From an uncultured cyanobacterium (GTDB lineage Bacteria > Cyanobacteriota > Cyanobacteriia > Cyanobacteriales > FACHB-T130): 56,235 nt of DNA. The stretch lies in NCBI GenBank assembly GCA_936920195.1, contig CAKZHE010000060.1, forward strand, positions 1-56,235, written 5' to 3'. Below are positions 8,416 to 16,331 of the stretch, piece by piece. Each line of letters starts with the position of its first letter. Positions within the stretch are counted from its first letter, which is position 1. The position numbers and the translations under genes are program-made. The notes beneath the pieces were generated by a model, which was not told the origin of the DNA, searched no databases, and saw only the letters and a list, made by a program, of their open reading frames with translations.

Positions 8416-9135
8416 TTACTTCATGAAATCATCGCCTAAATAATATTGCCGCACTAACGGATTATTGTAGAGTTCTTCGGCACTACCAGAGGCGAGAATT
8501 TGTCCGTCGCGCATAATATAACCGCGATCGGTGATCGCTAGGGTTTCCCGGACGTTATGATCGGTAATCAGAATGCCCATGTTGCGATCGCGTAATTGTT
8601 GGACAATTTTCTGTATCTCTGAAACGGCAATTGGGTCAACTCCGGCAAATGGTTCATCTAATAACAAAAATTGTGGGTTAGGGGCTAAAGCTCTGGCTAA
8701 CTCCGTGCGCCGTCTTTCCCCCCCCGATACCTGAATTCCCTGGGTATGGGCAACTTTTTCTAGCCGAAACTCTCGCAGCAGGCTATCTAGGCGTTTTTGC
8801 TGTTCCGAGCGGGGAATGCCAATTTGTTCTAGTACCAACAGGATATTATCCCGGACGCTGAGATGGCGGAAAATACTTGGCTCCTGTGCCAAATAGCCGA
8901 TGCCCATGCGCGATCGCTGGTGCATAGACAAGCTGGTAATATCCGTATCATTCAGCCAAACTGTCCCTTGGTCGGGTCTTTCTAACCCCGTTGCAATATA
9001 GAACGTAGTGGTTTTTCCCGCACCATTGGGGCCAAGCAGTCCCACTACTTCCCCTCGCAGTACCGACAGATTCACTCGATTGACCACAACCCTTTTATTA
9101 TAGGATTTGTGGACATTTTCCAAGACAATTTTCAC
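8416..9135 (-). CDS. lptB: LPS export ABC transporter ATP-binding protein LptB
   Basis: A 239-residue ABC ATPase of normal LptB length. Motifs: Walker A GPNGAGKTTTFY (about residues 35-46), Q-loop in GYLAQEPSIFRHLSV, signature VSGGERRRTELARAL (about 137-151), Walker B FLLLDEPFAGVDP (about 157-169), H-loop in ILITDHNVRETL. The F..LSVRDN segment and the DHNVRETL string are characteristic of LptB. It powers lipopolysaccharide extraction from the inner membrane with LptF/G. It is followed by the permease gene and preceded by the LptA-like gene (36-base gap), all on the minus strand. Confidence 0.92.
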   Translation of the reverse strand: MKIVLENVHKSYNKRVVVNRVNLSVLRGEVVGLLGPNGAGKTTTFYIATGLERPDQGTVWLNDTDITSLSMHQRSRMGIGYLAQEPSIFRHLSVRDNILLVLEQIGIPRSEQQKRLDSLLREFRLEKVAHTQGIQVSGGERRRTELARALAPNPQFLLLDEPFAGVDPIAVSEIQKIVQQLRDRNMGILITDHNVRETLAITDRGYIMRDGQILASGSAEELYNNPLVRQYYLGDDFMK

Positions 9136-9171
9136 ATTAAGCCGTCAAGAATAAAAACATCAATTGCCATC

Positions 9172-9705
9172 TTACCGAGTTGTGGGTGGATTAGTTGACA
9201 ATGGTTGGCTTTCTGGGTTTTTCAAAGCTGGTTTGGGATTAAAACCGGGTACGGACGCGGGGCTAGGCGCAGCAGCTTCAGGATCTGCCAGAATATAAGT
9301 TGATTCTACCTGTCGATTGGGCTTAGGTTGCGCCACAAATCGGCCTTCGTCAATCAGATAGGTGATAGTTTCGCCTCGCATACTATTGCCCTCTTGCAAG
9401 ACATAAACATTCCCTGTCAAGACAATCCGCCGTTCCTTGCTAAAATATTGGGCTTGGGCAGAGGTGGCTTGAATTTGGCGAGCCGGGTAGTCAATTCGGA
9501 CATTCCCCCGTGCTGTCACCACCCCAGTTTGGGTATTGGCTTCTTGGATATCAGAACTGACAGTCATGGCGCTGCCTGCGGTTTGGGCTTTGGCACTGGA
9601 GAAGAGGTTAGGGAGAGCAAAGGCTCCCAGGATGGCAGCAGGTAGCATTAAACCTAACCCTAGGCGCTGCCGGAAAGATCTAGTTAGTGGCAAGGATAGT
9701 TTCAT
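9172..9705 (-). CDS. LptA/OstA-like periplasmic protein
   Basis: A 177-residue exported protein. A basic N-terminus and hydrophobic segment form a signal peptide, with cleavage likely near SSAKA-QT (about residue 40). The mature part has the OstA beta-taco pattern: MTVSSDIQEANTQTGVVTARGNVRI, then GNVYVLQEGNSMRGETITYL. The C-terminal 45 residues are Pro- and Ala-rich. LptA-type proteins bridge the periplasm for LPS transport. Its place directly upstream of lptB on the same strand supports this role. Start chosen at MKLSLPLTRSFRQRLG, which gives a complete signal peptide. Confidence 0.85.
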   Translation of the reverse strand: MKLSLPLTRSFRQRLGLGLMLPAAILGAFALPNLFSSAKAQTAGSAMTVSSDIQEANTQTGVVTARGNVRIDYPARQIQATSAQAQYFSKERRIVLTGNVYVLQEGNSMRGETITYLIDEGRFVAQPKPNRQVESTYILADPEAAAPSPASVPGFNPKPALKNPESQPLSTNPPTTR

Positions 9706-9748
9706 CTGCTTTTTATTTGCTTGTATTTGATTGATTCTGATTTGAACT

Positions 9749-9855
9749 GGTTCCTAGGCTCTGCCTGGGAACCGATATCAAGAGGCTCTGCCTCGCTTGG
9801 CGATTATTCGAGGCAGAGCCTCTCAATAGGCATTCCCAGGCAGAGCCTGGGAACG
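9749..9855. repeat. Large compound inverted repeat (GGCTCTGCCT family)
   Basis: The outer arms contain GGTTCCTAGGCTCTGCCT and its near complement AGGCAGAGCCTGGGAAC. The inner arms contain AGAGGCTCTGCCTCG and CGAGGCAGAGCCTCT. It could fold into one long cruciform. Related copies lie at 10841-11120, 11842-11911 and, degenerate, at 26350-26400. Confidence 0.8.
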
Positions 9856-9919
9856 AGTAAATACTTACCAATAACCTCAATAAACCCGCCCCACACACCG
9901 TTAAAGCCAATCAATAGTG

Positions 9920-10351
9920 CTACACATTCCTGGACGGCGAAATATGGTCAGAAGTTTCAAAGGGCGCTATTGTAGCAATTTGAGGCCAAGTTAAAGGATT
10001 ACCGGATTGGGAAAGTTGCTGAACCAAATCTGCAACTTGTTCTGGCTGAATTTGCTGCACCACTGCCAATAACTCCCCAGCTTCCACCAATAATTGCTCC
10101 ACATTCACATTTTCATAGTCCAACGGGTAACTCCGGAGGCGATTTGTCCCTTCCCCTAGCAAAATCGCTGCCCCCCGCCAATTATGATTTTCTAGATGAT
10201 AGCAGGCGACGGCAATTTGCAAAATTCCTTGATAAAACCTTTTGGGTGGTTCGGTGGCTTCTATCCACAATGCCTCTAGGGTGTCGTGACAGGCATAAAA
10301 TTCCTGAGCATTGAACTCTGCGACACCCTGCCAAAATTCTAGTGGTAGCAC
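9920..10351 (-). CDS. DUF309 domain protein
   Basis: A 143-residue helical protein of the DUF309 family. The family signature is visible: EFNAQEFYACHDTLEALWIE near the N-terminus (about residues 10-30), RFYQGILQIAVACYHLENHNWRGA (about 38-60) and LLGEGTNRL. The function of the family is unknown. The start is a GTG three bases after the ftrC stop codon, so the two genes are almost certainly co-transcribed. An ATG start is not available nearby. The C-terminal stretch after residue 120 (WPQIATIAPFETSDHISP) is outside the conserved core. Confidence 0.85.
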   Translation of the reverse strand: MLPLEFWQGVAEFNAQEFYACHDTLEALWIEATEPPKRFYQGILQIAVACYHLENHNWRGAAILLGEGTNRLRSYPLDYENVNVEQLLVEAGELLAVVQQIQPEQVADLVQQLSQSGNPLTWPQIATIAPFETSDHISPSRNV

Positions 10352-10354
10352 CGC

Positions 10355-10720
10355 TTATTTAATTGTCTCGCGAGCCGCATTGATATCTTCCATAGTAATG
10401 GCTTGCAGTTCGCCCACAAAATCATCTTCTGGTTTGAGGAACAACATACAATGGCACTCTTTTCGCTCCCGCATGGGAACGCAGGGACAGTTCCAAAAAG
10501 CGGCATTCACTTCGGCTTCTTTGTCTTCGTAGTGGCGGCAGGGACACAGGGGTGCGCCAATATCGTCTTTATGTTTAGCTAGTCCTTCAATCACCACCGC
10601 AGTTACTGAAGGGTCGATGCAGAAGTAGGTTCCAGTCCGTTTGGCATACTGTTCGGCAAAGTGTTTCATTGCCTCTAGGCTTTTTTCGCTGGATAGTTTT
10701 CCTTTCTCTGTTTGGGTCAT
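10355..10720 (-). CDS. ftrC: Ferredoxin-thioredoxin reductase catalytic (beta) subunit
   Basis: A 121-residue protein, the usual length for FTR catalytic subunit. All seven family cysteines are present: C34, C59 and C61 (CPCRHY), C78 and C80 (NCPCVP), C89 and C91 (ECHCML). These hold the 4Fe-4S cluster and the redox disulphide that transfers electrons from ferredoxin to thioredoxin, linking photosynthetic electron flow to enzyme activation. This strongly supports an oxygenic phototroph. It is followed after three bases by the DUF309 gene. The variable subunit gene (ftrV) is not in this window. Confidence 0.95.
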   Translation of the reverse strand: MTQTEKGKLSSEKSLEAMKHFAEQYAKRTGTYFCIDPSVTAVVIEGLAKHKDDIGAPLCPCRHYEDKEAEVNAAFWNCPCVPMRERKECHCMLFLKPEDDFVGELQAITMEDINAARETIK

Positions 10721-10840
10721 AGCTGGATGGTGGGATGCTAAATCGTTTTTCCAATTCTAACAGTTAGGGGTCAGAGGCTCTAAACGATTTTACAGTTATT
10801 GCTGGATCGGGAATTGGCTCTACCTCACTTGGTTATCATT

Positions 10841-11026
10841 GAGGCAGAGCCTAGGCTGTTGACTTTGTGCCTTTTTATGGACTTTTTGCTCATGCAGTTT
10901 ATGATTCACCTACTTTTTGCTAGTTTCCATGCTCTGCATGGAAACTAGCAAAAGAATAAGAGCATAATTATCGCATGAATAAAATCGCTCAAAAACTCGC
11001 AAAGTCAACAGCCTAGGCAGAGCCTC
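10841..11026. repeat. Miniature inverted-repeat element with 27-base arms
   Basis: Arms at 10841-10867 and 11000-11026 are inverted repeats (24 of 27 bases pair), containing GCCTAGGCTGTTGACTTTG. The three mismatches lie at the centre of the GAGGC...GCC part. The 132-base interior has no plausible gene and includes a perfect hairpin at 10915-10953. This explains most of the 465-base gap between ftrC and the Uma2 gene. Confidence 0.75.
10915..10953. other. Perfect 18-bp hairpin
   Basis: Arms TTTTGCTAGTTTCCATGC and GCATGGAAACTAGCAAAA pair over 18 bases with the loop TCT. No T run follows on either strand close enough for a standard intrinsic terminator. It may be a folding core of the surrounding miniature element. 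Confidence 0.85.
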
Positions 11027-11120
11027 TGGATGGGCATTACCAGGCGGAGCCTGGTAACGAGTAACTGGTTTAAACTGGTTCCTAGGCTCTGCCTGGGAAC
11101 CGATATCCAGAGGCTCTGCC
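11016..11120. repeat. Inverted repeat upstream of the Uma2 gene
   Basis: Perfect 16-base arms GGCAGAGCCTCTGGAT (11016-11031) and ATCCAGAGGCTCTGCC (11105-11120) enclose two smaller palindromes, ACCAGGCGGAGCCTGGT and TTCCTAGGCTCTGCCTGGGAA. It overlaps the right end of the element at 10841-11026, so repeats of one family are stacked here. Confidence 0.8.
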
Positions 11121-11185
11121 TCGGTAAAAGGCTTGCTCGCTGGCAAAATATCATCATACTCAGCAAAATCTTAATTTCCAAAGCC

Positions 11186-11776
11186 ATGATTGCTAATAAA
11201 CTTCCAGATTACATTTCTCCTGAAGATTATCTCGCGGGAGAAGAACTGAGCCAGATTAAGCACGAATATATTGATGGACAAGTTTATGCAATGGCGGGGG
11301 CTAGCGATGCCCATGTCACCATTTGCCTAAATCTGGCTTCAGCGTTAAAAAATCATTTGCGAGGGAGTGGTTGCCGCGTTTATATGGCAGATATGAAAGC
11401 CCAGATTGACACTGCTAATGTCTTTTACTATCCGGATATCATTATAACTTGCGATCGCAGAGATAAAGCATTACAAAATCATAAAAAATATCCTTGTTTA
11501 ATTATCGAAGTTCTATCTCCATCAACAGAAGCATTAGATCGCGGCGACAAGTTTGCGGACTATCAAAAATTGGAAACTCTGCAAGAATACGTTTTAATTA
11601 GTCAAAAACGCCAGCGTTTAGAATGCTTCCGCCGCAATGCTGAGGGATTTTGGGTATTGCAATTCTACTGTCCCGGCAGTGAAATTCACCTATCGAGCAT
11701 TGATTTTCGTATTAGTATGGATGCTTTATATGAAGATGTCACTTTCGGAGATAATCAAGCAGAAAACCAATCATAA
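11186..11776 (+). CDS. Uma2 family endonuclease-fold protein
   Basis: A 196-residue Uma2-family (DUF820) protein with a PD-(D/E)xK-like fold. Landmarks: ISPEDYLAGEELSQIKHEYIDGQVYAM at the start, YYPDIIITCD (putative metal-binding Asp), CLIIEVLSPSTEALDRGDK (Glu and Lys) and YQKLETLQEYVLI. The family is greatly expanded in cyanobacteria and its cellular role is unclear. The reading frame stays open upstream to 11030, but that part is translated repeat DNA, so I start at the ATG at 11186 (MIANKLPDYIS), where family similarity begins. Confidence 0.87.
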   Translation: MIANKLPDYISPEDYLAGEELSQIKHEYIDGQVYAMAGASDAHVTICLNLASALKNHLRGSGCRVYMADMKAQIDTANVFYYPDIIITCDRRDKALQNHKKYPCLIIEVLSPSTEALDRGDKFADYQKLETLQEYVLISQKRQRLECFRRNAEGFWVLQFYCPGSEIHLSSIDFRISMDALYEDVTFGDNQAENQS

Positions 11777-11841
11777 ATGATTGGCAAATGCTGTAGGTAC
11801 GGGAATTCCTACAGGTGGGTTAAGGGTATAAAGAGTGTGCC

Positions 11842-11911
11842 GATCTGCCTCACTTTCTCATCGAGGCAGATCCTCTGGATGGGTATTACCAGGCGGGAGC
11901 GTGGTAACGAC
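11842..11911. repeat. Degenerate copy of the GGCTCTGCCT repeat family
   Basis: GATCTGCCTCA..TGAGGCAGATC-type inverted arms followed by GGATGGGTATTACCAGGCGG, matching the block at 11027-11055 with several changes. It separates the convergent Uma2 and NACHT-type genes. Confidence 0.65.
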
Positions 11912-11946
11912 TACAAATATGGGCTTTTATTGAGCTTGTTGTTCTC

Positions 11947-14811
11947 CTAAGACTGATCTGAATCTTCATTTCCATATTTCTTACCTTCAAGAATAGTGCC
12001 TTTAAGATTCGCATCTTTAAGATTCGCCTCTTCAAGATTCGCTCCTTCAAGATTCGTTCCTTCAAGATTCGCCCTTTCAAGATTCGCCCCTTCAAGATTC
12101 GCTCCTTCAAGATTCGTTCCTTCAAGATTCGCCCTTTCAAGATTTGCCCCTCCAAGATTTGCATTTTTAAGATTTGCCCCTTCAAGATTTGCCCATTCAA
12201 GATTTGCCTCTTCAAGATTCGCCTTGACAAGATTTGCCCCTTCAAGATTCCCCTCTACAAGATTCGCACCTTCAAGATTCGCACCTCCAAGATTTGCCCC
12301 TTCAAGATTTGCATTTTCAAGATTCACTTTTTTAAGATTTGTCCCTTTAAGATTTGCTCTTTCAAGATTTGCTCTTTTAAGATTTGCTCTTTTAAGATTT
12401 GCTCTTTCAAGATTTGCTCTTTCAAGATTTGCATCATAAAAATCCCTGAAAAATACAATACAGTCTTGCAAATTCAAAAAACTCAGACATTCTATCGCTA
12501 GAACATTTTCATAGTCTGTCCTCTGTCCTTGCATTCTAGCAATCCATACTCCAAAAGCTTCAGGAGCAGACCACTTGATTTCCGATATTTTTTCAGTGAC
12601 TCTCGCACACGCATTTAATGCCGCCAATAAAGTTTCTTCGGCGTTCCGGGCTTGCCGCATTTCTTCATGGAAATTAGGTCGATTTTTTAACCCTTCCATT
12701 GGCATTCCATTAGTTAATAGCCCTTCAATTAAACGGCACAGTGTCTGCTGCCAATTTTCAACCTTAGTTTTATCTTGTAAGCGAATTTCATCGCAGACAA
12801 ATTGAAACAGATATCTGTCCATTGCTGATGCACCGCAAAGAGTTGCCCAACTGATCAAAGCCTCCCGCACATCCCAGCCTTTGCGAAAGTTTTTCTGGCG
12901 CTCATTTAATTGTTCATCAATAATTTGTACCCCCTGTATAAGGCGTTTTGCAGCCAGGTATTCTCCAAAGCTTTTATGAGTAAATTCAAAGGTTTTTTCG
13001 TTTTCTCGGATACCATCACTTTCCCGAAAGTAAAAAGCAGTCAGCAAGCGAGTAATGCTAGCTTGAGAATTTTCTTGAAAGCTATTTTGAAAGCGGTTTA
13101 AAATATCTTTGACTCCATTGTTATCACAGTGGCTCTCAATTTCTTTGACAGTGGTGGTTCTACCATCGCCATGCCAGCAAGCCAAAGCAATTTCTTCTAG
13201 AATACCAATAAATTCTTCTTTGGTAATTCCTTCTATCTGTGTGTAACTGTGCTTTTCATAAGCTCTTTCATAAACTGCTTCCAGAAGATCCTGATAAACT
13301 TGATTTAAATTGGTATCTTCCGAAAATTTCAACTTATCCCGTTCGATACTTAAGGCAACTAGATAATTAAGTAACGGTTGAGTGGTAATTTCAAATAAAT
13401 TAGCCCGATCTAGTTCCGGAGGCAATCCATCATAATTTCTACCTTTCACTTTGCCATATCGCTGCCACCAAAGCTGTCTCACATCTTCTTGCAGTAAGTG
13501 TCCCGAATCAATATAATTTTTTTGCTCGTATTCTATCTCATCTTCCGTCTCTTCTGCAATAAAGTAGGGAAGAACGTGCAGAATTTGATGCCGTTTCCGA
13601 AACTTATCTCGATTTGCCTGAACTACCACTTCTCGACCACAGATGACTACCTGTAAGCGAGTTTCGCGCTGATTAGAGTATTCAACTTTGCGTCTAACTT
13701 CATCAACAAAATTTCTAGCCACTTCCTCGGCTATTTTTCCCTGCATTGATAGCTCGTCTAAGCCATCAAAGATAATTAATAATCTGGCCTCCCCTTTTTC
13801 TCTATCTAAAGGGTTATGTTTCAAATGATCGTTCTGAATAAAATCGCCTACAGCTTTTACTAAATCCTCTTTTGGTGAAAAGAGATGCAGAGGAATATAC
13901 AAAACTGGAATTTCTCCCTTTTCTGCTAAATCTGCCGCCAAGATTTTAGCAAAAGAAGATTTACCGCTTCCTGGTCCGCCACTAATTAAACGGATAGCAT
14001 CCTCAGATTTAGCTGCCTGCAACCAAGTTTCTAGTTCACTTTTTAAGTCAACAACTACCCGCTCGATTTTTTCCCGTTCAGCTATACTTTTGCTGTCTGG
14101 CTGTTTCTCCACCTTCCGCTCGTAGTAAGCTCGTAACGGTACATAAACCTGCTTCAAACTGAAAGATTCTAAAAACATCGGTTCTTCAATCCGCTTTTGC
14201 AGATATGCCCGATAGCGCAACCAGCCTTGTTCTCTTTCACTTGCCTGGGTAAAAGGTGTATCTAGTTGTTGTTTCAGCACGGCATAATCGTTACCGCGAC
14301 TCTGCCATTCCTCATTCAGCGCTAAGACAAAGTAAGCTGGCAGGCGGTGGCTAATGTTCTCCGCTTCAAACGGTTTTTCTACGAATTTCCCTAACCAGTT
14401 GGCAAACCCTTGTTGAACAGCTTTGACAATTGGTAAATCTTTGGGTCGTTGGAAAAAGTCGCTGTTAATCGTTAGTTCGCTATTTGCTAAACAATCAGTT
14501 ATCTGTTGGTATAAATCTTTGGGATTATCTGGTTCGACTATAATCAGTTCGCGATTATCCTTTAACAAAGTCTCCATCGCTCCCAGCAGGGCGCGGGAAA
14601 TCAATAAGCCTGCGACTTCTCCTGGTTGGGCTTCCAATCCCAAAGCTGTCAGCACTTCCAATCCACTTTCAGCTAAACTATCCCATTTCAGAAAAGCGCC
14701 ATTGATTGCCGCTTTAGCCAAAGCAGTAAATAACTCTTTGGGTTTGGCTTTAACTTCTTTGCGCCATACCGAGACGGGTGGATTGACGTTGATTCCAGAT
14801 TCCTGAGACAT
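11947..14811 (-). CDS. NACHT-type STAND NTPase with C-terminal pentapeptide repeats
   Basis: A 954-residue multidomain protein. Residues 1-260 form a helical N-terminal region I cannot assign. The NACHT-like NTPase follows: Walker A GGPGSGKSS (about 278-286) and Walker B LLIIFDGLDEL (about 344-354), where DGLDE is typical of NACHT. A helical winged-helix/arm region extends to about 780 (TFEFTHKSFGEYLAAKRL is typical of NACHT downstream domains). Residues 794-943 are 30 uninterrupted A(N/D)LxX pentapeptides predicted to form a right-handed quadrilateral beta-helix, followed by a short charged tail. Related STAND proteins act as signal-dependent switches, some in antiphage defence. Here the pentapeptide rod would be the sensor or scaffold. 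It is a single gene convergent with Uma2. Function is inferred from architecture only. Confidence 0.88.
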   Translation of the reverse strand: MSQESGINVNPPVSVWRKEVKAKPKELFTALAKAAINGAFLKWDSLAESGLEVLTALGLEAQPGEVAGLLISRALLGAMETLLKDNRELIIVEPDNPKDLYQQITDCLANSELTINSDFFQRPKDLPIVKAVQQGFANWLGKFVEKPFEAENISHRLPAYFVLALNEEWQSRGNDYAVLKQQLDTPFTQASEREQGWLRYRAYLQKRIEEPMFLESFSLKQVYVPLRAYYERKVEKQPDSKSIAEREKIERVVVDLKSELETWLQAAKSEDAIRLISGGPGSGKSSFAKILAADLAEKGEIPVLYIPLHLFSPKEDLVKAVGDFIQNDHLKHNPLDREKGEARLLIIFDGLDELSMQGKIAEEVARNFVDEVRRKVEYSNQRETRLQVVICGREVVVQANRDKFRKRHQILHVLPYFIAEETEDEIEYEQKNYIDSGHLLQEDVRQLWWQRYGKVKGRNYDGLPPELDRANLFEITTQPLLNYLVALSIERDKLKFSEDTNLNQVYQDLLEAVYERAYEKHSYTQIEGITKEEFIGILEEIALACWHGDGRTTTVKEIESHCDNNGVKDILNRFQNSFQENSQASITRLLTAFYFRESDGIRENEKTFEFTHKSFGEYLAAKRLIQGVQIIDEQLNERQKNFRKGWDVREALISWATLCGASAMDRYLFQFVCDEIRLQDKTKVENWQQTLCRLIEGLLTNGMPMEGLKNRPNFHEEMRQARNAEETLLAALNACARVTEKISEIKWSAPEAFGVWIARMQGQRTDYENVLAIECLSFLNLQDCIVFFRDFYDANLERANLERANLKRANLKRANLERANLKGTNLKKVNLENANLEGANLGGANLEGANLVEGNLEGANLVKANLEEANLEWANLEGANLKNANLGGANLERANLEGTNLEGANLEGANLERANLEGTNLEGANLEEANLKDANLKGTILEGKKYGNEDSDQS
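12001..12432. repeat. 15-bp tandem array encoding the pentapeptide repeats
   Basis: Within the 3' part of the NACHT-type gene the DNA repeats every 15 bases (plus-strand unit close to TTCAAGATTCGCCCC, with C/T variants). It is regular enough that the opposite strand is open for 147 codons and reads as a meaningless RFAPSRFA polymer. Such an array is prone to slippage, so repeat number probably varies between strains. Confidence 0.9.
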
Positions 14812-14936
14812 TTAACTTTGCCTGCCAGAAGTAGCGATGACTTAATTCTAGACGATAGATCTGTAAGGTGGCAATGGCAATCTGATATCATGTTCAGCAT
14901 ATAAATGTTGGGTTTCCACTGTTCAACCCAACCTAC

Positions 14937-15041
14937 TAGCGCATCTAGCCTAATTTGCTGGGTTGGGAGATCTATTGGAGACGTTCCACCGGAACGTCTC
15001 TACGAACTGGGATAACCCAACATTTTAGACTAGACGCGCTA
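14937..15041. mobile_element. MITE-like element, TAGCGC(A/G)TCTAG ends
   Basis: Terminal inverted repeats TAGCGCATCTAGCCTAA and TTAGACTAGACGCGCTA. The interior has nested palindromes: GCTGGGTTGGGAGAT paired loosely with ACTGGGATAACCCA, and GAGACGTTCCACCGGAACGTC at the core. The ends resemble those of the elements at 30187, 45062 and 51332, but the core is different. It lies upstream of the NACHT-type gene. Confidence 0.7.
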
Positions 15042-15063
15042 CTACGATTCACTGGTTTATAGG

Positions 15064-15187
15064 CCAATACGGTTCAGTTAGTAGGTGGTCATAAATCAAA
15101 GAACGCAAAGGTTCGTAGTTGGGCTTCAGCCCTCTCCGGATTAGGGCTGAAGCCCAACTACGAACTTAGTTAACTGAACTGTATTGG
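15064..15187. mobile_element. MITE with CCAATACGGTTCAGTTA ends and 8-base target duplication
   Basis: Ends CCAATACGGTTCAGTTA and TAACTGAACTGTATTGG are near-perfect inverted repeats. The flanks TTTATAGG (15056-15063) and TTTATAGA (15188-15195) look like an 8-base target duplication with one later change. The interior carries a copy of the GTAGTTGGGCTTTAGCCC palindrome (15111-15165), so one repeat sits inside another. The TAA stop of the DUF58 gene lies within the right flank duplication. Confidence 0.85.
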
Positions 15188-15188
15188 T

Positions 15189-16331
15189 TTATAGACGACT
15201 GACTGGACGTTGTAACTGTAGTTGTAAGGATTGCTCTGGCTCAATTTCTAAACCTAGAAAATTCAGGTTTTTGGGCGCTGCGGCGGATGACCAAAGTACC
15301 CAACGACTGTTGGCAGGCAGAGATTTAATGCTGCCGGGATTGGGGGTGAGCCAAATTAAAGGTAAATGCGGCGGGGCGACGGATTGGGGAATTTCTCCGG
15401 CGTAGGTGGCGGCGAGGGTTTCAAGGACTTTGCGATTGCCTTGGACTAATCCAGTGGCGGCTGTCCAGAGTTTAACATTCAATTGGGCGCGACTGGCATA
15501 AAAGTAGAGGGAGGCCGCCGCGATCGCCGCTTGTTCAAAGTCGGCTAGTTGCCATTCGCCAGAACTATCTAAGCTGATAATAATATCTTGTCCGCCGTTA
15601 AATACTTCCAATTCCCTAACTTTTAATTCCCCATAGCGAGCGCTGGTACGCCAATGAATTAATCTGGTAGGATCGCCAACTCGGTAGGGGCGAAGGGCGC
15701 GGGTAATCCCTTCGGTGGCGGTTTGGGCGCTGCGCTCGCGATGCCGAAATTGCACGCTTTCTTCTCTGCCTAGTTCGTCAATCAGGGGACAGACGCTCAG
15801 GATTAAGATCTGAGGATACACGATCGCGATCGCTGGGAGTTCTCTGCCCCGCCGACACCAAAATAAACCTAGGGGGGTGGCAGTGCGGATTTGCAGGGTT
15901 TGCCAGTGATATACCCCCCGTTGGGCGGCAAGTTGATAATAAATCCATTTATGGGTGGATTGGGGCGGGATAATTTCAATGGCAGTTTTGACGGCTTGGC
16001 CTAAAACGTAGGGAATGGTATCTTGAAGTTGTAAAAGGGTTTTTGGCTGGTTGGTGGGATTGGTAATGGTAATTTCCACTGTCAGTTGATCGCCTGCGGT
16101 GACGGGTTCAATTTGTTTCCGAGCCACTTCTAGTTGGCGTAGGGAGCGCAGGGGGAGAATGGCGGCGAGTACCAACAAGGCGAAGATGATGCCGCTGATT
16201 AAATACAGCCATCCTGCCATGGTATTAGTAGCCGCGCCAAAAAAACAGAGGGCGATCGCGCCGAGCAGCCATCCACTATAGGCGGGGTTCACCCAATGGG
16301 TTTCTAGCCAGTTGGTAATTGCTGAGATCAT
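15189..16331 (-). CDS. DUF58 domain protein
   Basis: A 380-residue protein with two N-terminal membrane helices (about residues 20-60). A beta-rich region follows (EVARKQIEPVTAGDQLTVEITITNPT), then the DUF58 core with RPYRVGDPTRLIHWRTSARYGELKVRE (about 225-252) and a vWA-like C-terminal part (DIIISLDSSGEW). DUF58 proteins usually pair with MoxR AAA+ ATPases, but none is in this window. I set the start at 16331, because this ATG overlaps the stop of the permease gene as ATGA, a translational coupling signature. The longer in-frame start at 16361 would give a 34-base overlap. The stop abuts a MITE. Confidence 0.85.
   Translation of the reverse strand: MISAITNWLETHWVNPAYSGWLLGAIALCFFGAATNTMAGWLYLISGIIFALLVLAAILPLRSLRQLEVARKQIEPVTAGDQLTVEITITNPTNQPKTLLQLQDTIPYVLGQAVKTAIEIIPPQSTHKWIYYQLAAQRGVYHWQTLQIRTATPLGLFWCRRGRELPAIAIVYPQILILSVCPLIDELGREESVQFRHRERSAQTATEGITRALRPYRVGDPTRLIHWRTSARYGELKVRELEVFNGGQDIIISLDSSGEWQLADFEQAAIAAASLYFYASRAQLNVKLWTAATGLVQGNRKVLETLAATYAGEIPQSVAPPHLPLIWLTPNPGSIKSLPANSRWVLWSSAAAPKNLNFLGLEIEPEQSLQLQLQRPVSRL

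Noticed and set aside
11030..11185. N-terminal extension of the Uma2 protein by 52 codons
   Set aside because: These codons translate dispersed repeat DNA, and family similarity begins at the ATG at 11186.
12001..12432. Possible CRISPR array because of regular spacing
   Set aside because: The 15-base period is contiguous, has no spacers and is in frame with pentapeptide coding.
11996..12439. 147-codon plus-strand ORF reading as a repeated RFAPSRFA polymer
   Set aside because: It is the antisense of the 15-bp pentapeptide array in the NACHT-type gene. The opposite frame stays open only because of the repeat.
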